Below, piece after piece: positions 1-6,326 of a stretch of DNA of 8,373 bases. The first letter of the stretch is position 1, and every line of letters starts with the position of its first letter. This DNA comes from Planctomycetota bacterium (GTDB taxonomy: Bacteria > Planctomycetota > Phycisphaerae > UBA1845 > PWPN01), in NCBI GenBank assembly GCA_016209665.1, contig JACQVT010000540.1:1-8373 (forward strand). Reading direction: 5' to 3'. The translations under genes and the position numbers were made by a program. Under the pieces are notes generated by a model. That model saw only the letters and a list, made by a program, of their open reading frames with translations, did not search any database and was not told the DNA's origin.

Positions 1-251
<251 letters not shown>

Positions 252-278
252 CGAGCGGCGGGGAGCAGGGGTCGGCCG

Positions 279-683
279 TTGAACAGAGACGACCTCCAGG
301 AGCTTGCGCGGATACGACTCAACGAGGCGAAGCTCCTACTGGACGGCAGCGCATATGATGGAGCGTACTATCTGGCAGGGTACGCAGTCGAATGTGCGAT
401 CAAGTCGTGTTTGGCAAGGAAGACCAGGCAGTACGACTTCCCCGATAGGGAGACGGTTGTCAAGAGCTACACACACAACCTTGAGCAACTCCTGGATTTG
501 GCGGGGCTGCGGCAGAGGCTTGCGGACGCGCCTCCTGGACTGAAGCGAAACTGGAACATAGTTCAGGACTGGAACGAAGCTGCCCGGTACGAGCGGAAGT
601 CGCCCAAAGATGCTCAGGATCTGTATGGTGCCGTAGCGGATCGTGATCATGGGGTGCTCGCATGGTTGCAAAGATACTGGTAG
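279..683 (+). CDS. HEPN domain-containing protein
   Basis: A 134-residue all-helical protein of the HEPN superfamily, whose members occur in toxin-antitoxin, defence and RNA-processing systems. The diagnostic stretch is AYDGAYYLAGYAVECAIKS (residues 25-43), followed by SYTHNLEQLLDLAGL (63-77), WNEAARYE (98-105) and a GVLAWLQRYW C-terminus. I recall this pattern from a widespread family of stand-alone HEPN proteins. The start is TTG at 279 with AGGGG at 267-271, seven bases upstream; no in-frame ATG fits before the conserved helix. The canonical HEPN RNase motif R-x4-6-H is not evident: R57 to H66 is R-x8-H, and R122/H124 are too close. Nuclease activity is therefore uncertain. The gene overlaps the next one by 22 bases, implying translational coupling. 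Third codon positions are less G/C-rich than in hemB, suggesting transfer. The fold assignment is good; the function is not known. Confidence 0.85.
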   Translation: MNRDDLQELARIRLNEAKLLLDGSAYDGAYYLAGYAVECAIKSCLARKTRQYDFPDRETVVKSYTHNLEQLLDLAGLRQRLADAPPGLKRNWNIVQDWNEAARYERKSPKDAQDLYGAVADRDHGVLAWLQRYW

Positions 684-1051
684 ATGACAACATCACCGCG
701 GGTCGAAGACTGATCGAGGAGCTTGACCGCGAGATGGATATTCCCGCCGCCCTCTGGCTTTACCTGCCCGAGCCTGATCGGTGGCGACTGGTCCTGGCCA
801 GTGACGAGGTGGAGTCAAACGGTCCGCGCGCCGTTTACGCTCACGTTCAGGAAGTCCTGTCGAGGATGGAGGACGAACAACTACCCAGGTTCGAGGACAT
901 CTCGGTGGTGAGCCCGCGGGACCGGGTGATTCAGGCAATCGCCAGCGCGGTGAAAACGGGCCGGGGCTTCTCGAAGATCCGTCTGACCGGCAACTCCCTC
1001 AACAATACCTACATTGACGACGCGGTGGTCTACCGGATGGATGTGCGCTGA
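662..1051 (+). CDS. Uncharacterised HEPN-linked protein, possible cognate partner
   Basis: A 129-residue protein that I cannot place in a named family. Its ATG lies inside the HEPN gene, overlapping by 22 bases in another frame, with GGGGTG at 651-656 as a weak ribosome site. The N-terminal helix (about residues 8-24, ITAGRRLIEELDREMDIP) leads into a strand-rich segment, AALWLYLPEPDRWRLVLAS (29-47), then a helix (GPRAVYAHVQEVLSRM, 54-69). The end holds a probable strand pair around SKIRLTGNSLNNTYIDDAVVYR (104-125). There is no signal peptide, membrane segment, DNA-binding helix-turn-helix or nucleotidyltransferase GS-x-DxD motif, so it is not the MNT partner of the classic HEPN-MNT pair. I have a vague memory of similar proteins beside HEPN genes elsewhere. 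An antitoxin or effector-partner role is inferred only from the overlap and shared promoter. Confidence 0.8.
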   Translation: MVAKILVDDNITAGRRLIEELDREMDIPAALWLYLPEPDRWRLVLASDEVESNGPRAVYAHVQEVLSRMEDEQLPRFEDISVVSPRDRVIQAIASAVKTGRGFSKIRLTGNSLNNTYIDDAVVYRMDVR

Positions 1052-1209
1052 CCAAAGGACTGGAAAAGTTGGGCCAGTTCACGGCCACCAGGAGGGCAAT
1101 CGGAATGCTGTGGCAATGATCTGTCCGGCCAGGCAGGACCTGCCGAAACGACTCCGAATCCGAGGGCTGCTTTGGCCATGACCTCGGGACCGTCTGCCGG
1201 CGACCGATC

Positions 1210-1228
1210 GTGGGCGGTCCTCGCCCAC
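1210..1228. promoter_or_regulatory. Inverted repeat at the vapBC -35 region, candidate operator
   Basis: GTGGGCG-GTCCT-CGCCCAC is a perfect 7-base inverted repeat with a 5-base centre. Its right arm covers the position where the -35 box would lie relative to the TATAAT at 1245-1250. VapBC-type systems usually repress themselves by binding inverted repeats at their promoter, so this is a good operator candidate. It could instead be a stem-loop ending the upstream transcript, though no T-tract follows. Confidence 0.4.
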
Positions 1229-1241
1229 TGCAGTGCCCGGA

Positions 1242-1250
1242 TGGTATAAT
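1242..1250 (+). promoter_or_regulatory. Extended -10 promoter for vapBC
   Basis: TGGTATAAT is a perfect extended -10; no good -35 is present (TCGCCC, 1221-1226, matches three of six). A start near 1257 leaves about 24 bases of leader before the ATG at 1281. It also argues against the longer reading of the gene that begins at 1233. Confidence 0.6.
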
Positions 1251-1280
1251 GAGTTGGTCGGCACATACGGAGAACGGACC

Positions 1281-1529
1281 ATGACGCGGATGGAACTCAG
1301 ATCGCGGATCGGGGCGGACGGTGTTCTGACGGTCACCGTCCCCATGGGAGTCACGGAGGCCAACCGCGAGGTCATCGTGACCGTGGAGGCCGTCGAGCCG
1401 TCGCTTCGCTCACCAGTGGACAGGGAAACCTGGCAGCGGATCGTCGAAGAGACATCCGGCAGCATCCAGGATCCAACCTTCTGCCGCCACGAGCAGGGCG
1501 ATTACGAACAACGGGAAGCGTGGGAATGA
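1281..1529 (+). CDS. vapB: VapB-type antitoxin
   Basis: An 82-residue antitoxin that would neutralise the VapC nuclease encoded just downstream and, with it, repress its own promoter. The N-terminal part (about residues 5-33, ending TVPMGVTEANREVIVTVEAV) looks like a short strand-rich dimerisation domain of the AbrB-like kind. The C-terminal part (WQRIVEETSGSIQDPTF, then RHEQGDYEQREAWE) resembles the extended toxin-binding tail of PIN-toxin antitoxins. The start at 1281 is chosen because CGGAGA lies at 1268-1273 and the TATAAT at 1245-1250 is upstream of it; the same frame is open from 1233, but that would place the start before the promoter. The stop overlaps the vapC ATG as ATGA. The family is inferred from the neighbour and tail pattern; antitoxin sequences diverge, so the exact subclass is open. 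Confidence 0.85.
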   Translation: MTRMELRSRIGADGVLTVTVPMGVTEANREVIVTVEAVEPSLRSPVDRETWQRIVEETSGSIQDPTFCRHEQGDYEQREAWE

Positions 1530-1930
1530 GATATCTGCTGGACACGAACACCTGCATCGCTCACCTGAAATCCCCTCCTCAATCACGTGTCACTCGACGG
1601 CTCGCCGAGATCGAACCGGGCGGCGCGGTCTTGTGCTCAGTCGTCAAGGCCGAGTTGATCTATGGTGCGCTGCGCAGCCGGGAAGTCGATCGCAATCGGC
1701 GCCAACTCGATCGGTTCTTCGGCAGCCTGGTCTCGCTTCCGTTCGATGACCGCGCCGCCGAGGCATACGGCCGCATCCGATCCGAACTCGCTGCGATGGG
1801 CACCCCGATCGGTCCCAACGATCTCATGATCGCCGCCATCGCACGGGCAAACGACTTGACCCTGGTGACACACAATACCTCGGAGTTCGGCAGGGTGCCT
1901 GGTCTTGGCATCGAGGACTGGGAAGCGTAG
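1526..1930 (+). CDS. vapC: VapC-type PIN-domain ribonuclease toxin
   Basis: A 134-residue PIN-domain endoribonuclease. VapC toxins cut tRNA or rRNA in a Mg2+-dependent way and stop growth when the antitoxin is lost. The acidic active-site residues are in place: D6 in MRYLLDTN, E43 in VVKAELIYG, D99 in IGPNDLMIAA, and the C-terminal LVTHNTSEF (113-121) where the family often has T-x-N or T-x-D. The length is normal and the frame is intact, so the toxin should be active. The start at 1526 gives the usual M-x-YLLDTN opening, with GGGAAG at 1513-1518 seven bases upstream. It shares ATGA with the vapB stop, so translation is coupled. A GTG at 1520 would add two residues and is less likely. The gene is convergent with rodA, whose stop is 54 bases away. 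Confidence 0.95.
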   Translation: MRYLLDTNTCIAHLKSPPQSRVTRRLAEIEPGGAVLCSVVKAELIYGALRSREVDRNRRQLDRFFGSLVSLPFDDRAAEAYGRIRSELAAMGTPIGPNDLMIAAIARANDLTLVTHNTSEFGRVPGLGIEDWEA

Positions 1931-1945
1931 CCGAGGCCATCGGCT
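1929..1945 (+). terminator. Possible weak terminator of vapBC
   Basis: AGCCGA-GGCCA-TCGGCT begins at the last two bases of the vapC stop codon and forms a 6-base stem. It is followed by CCCTGTTCCTT, which is only modestly T-rich. A second small stem (CTTGT-GGGG-ACAAG, 1954-1967) follows. A terminator is expected here between convergent genes, but neither stem is strong. Confidence 0.3.
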
Positions 1946-1976
1946 CCCTGTTCCTTGTGGGGACAAGACAGGTACA

Positions 1977-1992
1977 CCGGCGGTTACGCCGG
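1977..1992 (-). terminator. Possible terminator of the mreD-mrdA-rodA operon
   Basis: Read on the minus strand, CCGGCG-TAAC-CGCCGG is a perfect 6-base G/C stem whose loop contains the rodA TAA stop codon. It is followed by TGTACCTGTCTTGT, which has scattered Ts but no true run. It would form a compact end to the operon before convergent vapC. Confidence 0.4.
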
Positions 1993-3252
1993 GTGGCTGT
2001 AGCGTTCGGCCTCCTCGTCGAACTCGAAGGCGGCCTTGGCCATGATGATGGGCCGGTCGCGGGCGACGCTGACGAGCAGGCCGACGCAGACGAAGCTGGC
2101 GACGAGGCTGCTGCCGCCCTTGCTGACGAAGGGCAAGGTGATGCCGGTGATCGGACCGATGCCGACGGTCATGCACAGGTTGGTCAGGGCCTGGAAGGCG
2201 ATCAGCGTGGTGAGGCCGACGGCGACGAGACGGCCGAACGGATCCTTGGTAACCGTCGCGACGTCCAAGCCCATCACGACGATCGCGGCGTAACAGCACA
2301 GCACGATGAGGGCGCCGACGAGCCCCCACTGGTTGGCCACGATGGCGAAGACGAAGTCGTTCTCTCGCTCGGGCAGGAGGAACTCGTTCTCGATGAACGG
2401 GCCGTTTGCCCAGCCTGCCCCGAGGACGCCCCCGCTGCCGATGGCCGCCTTGCCGTGGACAAGCTGGTAACCCGCCTGGTCCTCCCATTGCCTCAGTTCG
2501 CTGCGCCACTCGGCCGCGGTGGTCTTCGGCGGGCGGAACCACTGCCACTTGTCGGGGTTCGCGTCGAAGTAGGTGCGCAACCGCTGTGTCTGCAAGACCA
2601 TCCCGACCAGCCGCAGCCGCTGGTAGTCGCGGATATGCAGCCAGAACAGAGGCAGGCACATCGCACCGAGAAGGATGATGATCAGCAGGTGCCGCACCTT
2701 GGCCCCGGCCGCGAACAGCATCGCGAACAGCACGGGCAGAAACAGCAGCACGGTGCCCAGGTCGGGCTGGATGATGATCAGGCCCATCGGCACCAGCGTC
2801 AGGAAGAACGGGGCCGCCAGCCCGGCAAACGTGCGGTAGTTGCGGCGGTATTTGAGATACCACGCCAGGGCGAGCACATAGGCGATCTTCATCAACTCAG
2901 ATGGCTGCAACTGGATCGAGCCGATCTCGATCCACCGCCGGGCGCCGTTGCGCTCGGGGATGAACGGCAGGTCGACGCGGGTGTCCAGTCGCAGCGCGGC
3001 CAGAATCAGCAGGCAGACGACGAACAGCAGGTACGCCCAGCGGCCCAGCCGCTGGTAACCGACCGCCGCGGCGAGCCACGCCAGGACGAGGCCCACGCCC
3101 ATGAATCCGAGTTGCTTGACGGCGGCGGAGGCCGGCACCCGCGTCGGCTCGGGCGAGAACAGGGCCTGCATCGTGAGCAGGCTGATGCCGCACAGGACGA
3201 GCACGGGCACCAGCAGACCCCAGGCGTGGCGGGAGACCAGGATCGACTTCAT
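1984..3252 (-). CDS. rodA: RodA, SEDS-family peptidoglycan glycosyltransferase
   Basis: A 422-residue polytopic membrane enzyme that polymerises lipid II into glycan strands during side-wall growth, working as a complex with PBP2. Family marks include GARRWIEIGSIQLQPSEL (103-120), QPDLGT (162-167), AAIGSGG (269-275), LLPERENDFVFAI (292-304) with the expected catalytic aspartate D299, and PFVSKGGSS (374-382), where K378 replaces the more usual tyrosine. About ten hydrophobic segments are visible. The loop between DYQR (209-212) and GYQ (261-263) is about 48 residues, roughly 32 longer than my recollection of E. coli RodA, and is rich in Trp and charged residues (WQWFRPPKTTAAEW, 236-249). The start overlaps the PBP2 stop as ATGA, with GGGAGGTG at 3257-3264. 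FtsW is the alternative, but pairing with a PBP2 and MreD favours RodA. Confidence 0.95.
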   Translation of the reverse strand: MKSILVSRHAWGLLVPVLVLCGISLLTMQALFSPEPTRVPASAAVKQLGFMGVGLVLAWLAAAVGYQRLGRWAYLLFVVCLLILAALRLDTRVDLPFIPERNGARRWIEIGSIQLQPSELMKIAYVLALAWYLKYRRNYRTFAGLAAPFFLTLVPMGLIIIQPDLGTVLLFLPVLFAMLFAAGAKVRHLLIIILLGAMCLPLFWLHIRDYQRLRLVGMVLQTQRLRTYFDANPDKWQWFRPPKTTAAEWRSELRQWEDQAGYQLVHGKAAIGSGGVLGAGWANGPFIENEFLLPERENDFVFAIVANQWGLVGALIVLCCYAAIVVMGLDVATVTKDPFGRLVAVGLTTLIAFQALTNLCMTVGIGPITGITLPFVSKGGSSLVASFVCVGLLVSVARDRPIIMAKAAFEFDEEAERYSHPA

Positions 3253-5321
3253 CGCCCACCTCCCGCGCCGGCGGCCGTCTCGCGAACGCCGCGATCAACC
3301 TGCGGTGGCTGTCCCGATTGCCACATGAGGTAGGCATCCAACATGGCCGTTGCTACCGGGAAGGCCACTTCGCCGCCGTGGCCGGCATATTCGATGACCA
3401 CGGCGATGGCGATGCCATTCGTCCCCGCGACCACGTCGTCGCGGTAGCGGTTGCGGGGGGCCAGGTATCCGACGAACCAAGCGTGAGTCTCGTATTCCGG
3501 TGGAGCCCGGTGATCGCCGATGACGGTTGGCCGGGACTCCGCGGGGTAGCGCTCCAGCAGGCTGCGGAGATTGCGGGCTCGAATCTCCTTGACGCTGCCG
3601 TCCGGGAACTTGCAGGGGTAGAACCATTCCGGCGCCCAGGCCTCGGCGCTGCCGGTCTTGCCGAGCAGGACATACTGACCGGGATTGCTGAGCCTGCCGT
3701 GGAGAAACGCCGTGCCGCCAGGCTCGTTGACGGCGCGGTACATTCCTTCACGGACCGTCCGCCAGATCGCGTCGCTGACCTTCAGACGGACCGGCGCGGG
3801 ACGCGGTCTTGGATCGTCAGCCCAGAGGGTCACCGGCTGGTAGGCGCCGCTGGCGATGGTGGCGATCATGTTGGCGGTCTGGATCGGCGTCAGCTCCGTC
3901 TGGCTCTGCCCGATCGCGGCGTAGCGGGCCTCGCCATCCGTGCGTCGCGTGGGCAGCCGGCCGCGGGACTCATCGAGCAGCCCCGTGCCGGAGACCTGGC
4001 CTAGACCAAACTGCTGCATCCACCAAGCCTCGCGGGTGACACCCATTTTTTCGCCGACGTGATAGAAAAAGATGTTGCAACTGTGTTGAATGGCACCGAT
4101 CGGATCCATGGGGCCGCGAGTCGATTCGCAACGCCACTTGTGCGGCTGATCGGGGAACAGGCAGCCGTTGCACTCTACGGTATAGCCTGAGGTGATTGTG
4201 CCGTCGGCCAGAGCCGAGGCGAGCAGCATCGGCTTGACGATCGAGCCTGGGTTGTAGATCTCGCGGACGGCGCGGAACAGATAGGGCCGTCGGACCTCAT
4301 CCCGGGGGTCGATCTTCTCGGGGTCGGGGGGGTGGTTGGGGTCGACCGAGGGGTAACTGACCATCGCGATGACGCTGCGGGTAGGGATGTCGAGGATGAC
4401 CGCGCAGCCGCCGGTGCTGTTGGGGAAGCGCGTCGAAATCTCGCGTCCGAGCTGGGCGTAGAGCGCCTGCTGGAATGCCAGGTCGATGGTCAGGTACACG
4501 TCGCGGCCGTTGACGGCGTCGATCGGCGGCTCCAGCGGGCTACCCTGACGGTCCTCGTGGACCTGGCCGCGGCGGCCGCGGAGCCACCGCTCGCCGAGGG
4601 CCTCGACGCAGCGGAAGCCGAAGACGTCCTCCGGCTGGTACCGGGCGAGCGGATCGTCGGCGTTGGGGTCGTTGTTCATAGCCTCATCCGTCACGCGGCT
4701 TACCCGCCCCACGATGTGACCGACCGCCGGGCCTCCCTCGTAGCGGCGCTGGTGGCTGGCCACTACCTCGACCCAGGGATACGCCGCTAGAGCGACACGG
4801 GCGGCCACCTGTTGTTCCTGGTCGAGGTCAACGACAACGGGATGCGGTTGAAGCTCTTCCTGGATCAGGACGTCGATGCCACGCCGCTCGAACACATGCC
4901 GCTTGATCCGGCCCACTCGGAACGTGATGCGGTCGACCTCGGCCTGCAGCTCCGGGAGGGGCTTGCCGGTAAGCTGCGAAATCCTCATCCAGGATTCGGC
5001 GATCCGCCGCGGGGTGAGTTCGCTCTCCGGCACGTCGATCAGCTTGCACATCCGCCGGCGGACGGCCGCATCGTCGACCATGATTCCGTACTGCACCGCG
5101 ATGTCCCAGGCGGGAGCGTCGTAGGCGAGCTTGCGGCCGGCGCTATCGAGGATGCTGCCGCGCAGACACGGGAATTGCCGCGGCCGCGTCTTTAGCATGT
5201 TCTCCGTGGCCGTCCGGTAGTAGGCCGCGCCGAGCACCTGCAACTGAGCCAGCCTGGCCACCACCGCCAGCGCCGGCAAGGCTAGAAGCACGAGCAGTAT
5301 CTTGACACGGCGATCGAACAT
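3249..5321 (-). CDS. mrdA: Penicillin-binding protein 2, class B transpeptidase
   Basis: A 690-residue periplasmic DD-transpeptidase, anchored by one N-terminal membrane helix (about residues 7-30), that crosslinks the glycan made by RodA. The dimerisation or pedestal domain contains LRGSILDSAGRKLAYD (53-68). The transpeptidase domain has all three active-site motifs: SIVK with nucleophile S360, SCN (414-416) and KTGS (555-558); GQSQTELTPIQTANMIATIA (471-490) is also typical. A Cys/His cluster, C384, C387, H394 and C398, lies between the first two motifs. About 50 residues intervene between KTGSAEA and HAWFVGYLAP (613-622), longer than usual. The C-terminus is a short hydrophilic tail ending AGAGGGR. 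Its stop overlaps rodA by 4 bases; 35 bases separate it from mreD. No clear ribosome site precedes its ATG, where a heptamer repeat lies instead. Identification is firm. Confidence 0.95.
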   Translation of the reverse strand: MFDRRVKILLVLLALPALAVVARLAQLQVLGAAYYRTATENMLKTRPRQFPCLRGSILDSAGRKLAYDAPAWDIAVQYGIMVDDAAVRRRMCKLIDVPESELTPRRIAESWMRISQLTGKPLPELQAEVDRITFRVGRIKRHVFERRGIDVLIQEELQPHPVVVDLDQEQQVAARVALAAYPWVEVVASHQRRYEGGPAVGHIVGRVSRVTDEAMNNDPNADDPLARYQPEDVFGFRCVEALGERWLRGRRGQVHEDRQGSPLEPPIDAVNGRDVYLTIDLAFQQALYAQLGREISTRFPNSTGGCAVILDIPTRSVIAMVSYPSVDPNHPPDPEKIDPRDEVRRPYLFRAVREIYNPGSIVKPMLLASALADGTITSGYTVECNGCLFPDQPHKWRCESTRGPMDPIGAIQHSCNIFFYHVGEKMGVTREAWWMQQFGLGQVSGTGLLDESRGRLPTRRTDGEARYAAIGQSQTELTPIQTANMIATIASGAYQPVTLWADDPRPRPAPVRLKVSDAIWRTVREGMYRAVNEPGGTAFLHGRLSNPGQYVLLGKTGSAEAWAPEWFYPCKFPDGSVKEIRARNLRSLLERYPAESRPTVIGDHRAPPEYETHAWFVGYLAPRNRYRDDVVAGTNGIAIAVVIEYAGHGGEVAFPVATAMLDAYLMWQSGQPPQVDRGVRETAAGAGGGR

Positions 5322-5326
5322 GGGAG

Positions 5327-5354
5327 AGCTATCAGCTATTGGCTGTCAGCTACT
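5327..5354. repeat. Heptanucleotide tandem repeat between mreD and mrdA
   Basis: Four adjacent 7-base units are read on the plus strand: AGCTATC, AGCTATT, GGCTGTC, AGCTACT. They fill nearly the whole gap between the mreD stop (5357) and the mrdA start (5321). They occupy the place where an mrdA ribosome site would be expected. Confidence 0.6.
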
Positions 5355-5356
5355 TC

Positions 5357-5866
5357 TCATTGTGAGGCCAGCAGACCGCGCGTGGGCCGCAGGCCCGTCC
5401 ACCGGCTCAACCGGATCAACAGCCAGTACAGGTACGGCGCGCAGACGGCGGTGTAGACGCCGGTCATCAGGGCGGGCCAGACGATGCCGCCCTCGCTCAC
5501 CGTCGTCCCCCAGAGACGATACAGGCCGACCAGCGCGTGAACCGCCGCGGTGAAGGCCAGCGTGATCAAGACCTGCGTGATGGCGTGATCGCGGAACACC
5601 ACTTGCCGTATCCGCATGATGCCCCAGGCCGCCAGGCCAAAACACAGCGCGTGCACGCCGATGCGGTCGTTGCTCTGCAAGTCCGTGGCCAAGCCGATGA
5701 TCCACGCGGCGATGGCGGCATCCGGCCACGGCCCCCACAACGCATAATGGACGGCCAGCACCAACATCAGGTCGGGCCGGACCGACTGGATCTGGATCAA
5801 CGGCGTCGCCGACGTCTGCAAGACGATTGCCGATGCCGTCAGGATGGCGAACGAGGACCACCGCAT
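5357..5866 (-). CDS. mreD: MreD, rod-shape-determining membrane protein
   Basis: A 169-residue inner-membrane protein of the elongasome, which links MreC/MreB to the RodA-PBP2 synthase. It is nearly all hydrophobic, with five or six likely membrane segments. It carries the family pattern SVRPDLMLVLAVHYAL (28-43) followed by IIGLATDLQSNDRIGVHAL (56-74), which matches the usual MreD G-x3-D-x6-G-x-x-AL signature. The length is normal. The frame is open 34 codons further upstream, but those residues are polar and proline/arginine-rich, so the ATG at 5864-5866 is preferred. No ribosome site is visible before it, and a TAGAAT at 5878-5883 lies so close that the transcript may be almost leaderless. 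It is the first gene of the operon. Its usual upstream neighbours mreB and mreC are absent; the next 585 bases hold no intact gene. Sequence divergence within MreD is normal. Confidence 0.9.
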   Translation of the reverse strand: MRWSSFAILTASAIVLQTSATPLIQIQSVRPDLMLVLAVHYALWGPWPDAAIAAWIIGLATDLQSNDRIGVHALCFGLAAWGIMRIRQVVFRDHAITQVLITLAFTAAVHALVGLYRLWGTTVSEGGIVWPALMTGVYTAVCAPYLYWLLIRLSRWTGLRPTRGLLASQ

Positions 5867-5877
5867 ATCGAGCGGCC

Positions 5878-5883
5878 ATTCTA
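5878..5883 (-). promoter_or_regulatory. Possible -10 element of the mreD operon
   Basis: On the minus strand TAGAAT matches TATAAT at five of six positions and ends 11 bases before the mreD ATG. No matching -35 was found at the right distance. If used, the transcript would start only a few bases before the ATG. Confidence 0.25.
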
Positions 5884-6100
5884 CCGGGACGGGGCGACGG
5901 TTGCATGGTCCGGCGCGACCGCCGTCGCGGGCCTGACAACCCTTCCAGGGGTCGCTGGTTCGTGGCACGGATCCAGCGCCGGCTCTGACCGCGACCCGAT
6001 GGAGCGCAAAGACGGCTCCGGCGCGAGTTCGGCCCGGCTCGGGTCATCGCTCCGCCGGGAGCGGTTGAAAACGGGTTCGCCGGCGGAAAACGAAGCGATT

Positions 6101-6166
6101 CTTGTGGCACCGCCGCCCCGGCGGTGCTGCCTTCTCGTGGCCCCGCCGCCTCGGCAGTGCTGCCTT
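6101..6166. repeat. Tandem pair of 33-base hairpin repeats
   Basis: Two adjacent 33-base copies (6101-6133 and 6134-6166) differ at four positions. Copy one contains a perfect 8-base stem, GCACCGCC-GCCCC-GGCGGTGC, at 6107-6127. The matching stem in copy two (6140-6160) has two mismatched pairs, as if decaying. The hairpin unit resembles REP-type dispersed elements; dispersal in this genome cannot be seen from one window. Confidence 0.65.
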
Positions 6167-6173
6167 CGAGTTC

Positions 6174-6326
6174 ACCCGCTGGGGCGGGCAGGCTCATTAT
6201 CATCTGCTCGCCGCCCGGCATGTCTTCGCCGCCCGGCTCCTCGCCCGGATCGGGGTCGCAGGCGTTGCCGATCCCGTCGCCGTCCAAGTCCGCCTGGTCC
6301 TCGTTGGATAGGGAGGGGCAGTTATT
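6174..6326 (-). pseudogene. Remnant of a thrombospondin type 3 repeat protein
   Basis: On the minus strand, about 50 codons read NNCPSLSN, then EDQADLDGDGIGNACDPDP, a single clear TSP3 calcium-binding repeat: N-C-P, D-x-D-x-D-G-x-G and the closing A-C-D. An acidic Gly/Glu/Pro linker (GEEPGGEDMPGGEQM) and SLPAPAG follow. TSP3 repeats normally occur in series in large secreted or surface proteins. Here only one remains, with no signal peptide, no start codon of its own and no natural end. It abuts the palindromic element at 6315-6407, whose left end overlaps the NCP codons. The simplest reading is the broken 3' part of a surface-protein gene. The motif is convincing; the extent on the downstream side is a guess. 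Confidence 0.6.

Noticed and set aside
1132..1144. GGCAGG-A-CCTGCC near-palindrome as an operator or terminator
   Set aside because: A one-base loop cannot form a stable hairpin, and it is far from the vapBC promoter. Nothing else supports it.
1233..1280. Longer vapB start at 1233
   Set aside because: The added residues contain the TATAAT promoter itself, and a good ribosome site precedes the ATG at 1281.
1957..3333. 458-codon plus-strand open frame opposite rodA
   Set aside because: It is rich in Arg, Gln, Asp and Ala with no domain, and it mirrors codons of a clear RodA gene. GC-rich genes commonly produce such shadow frames.
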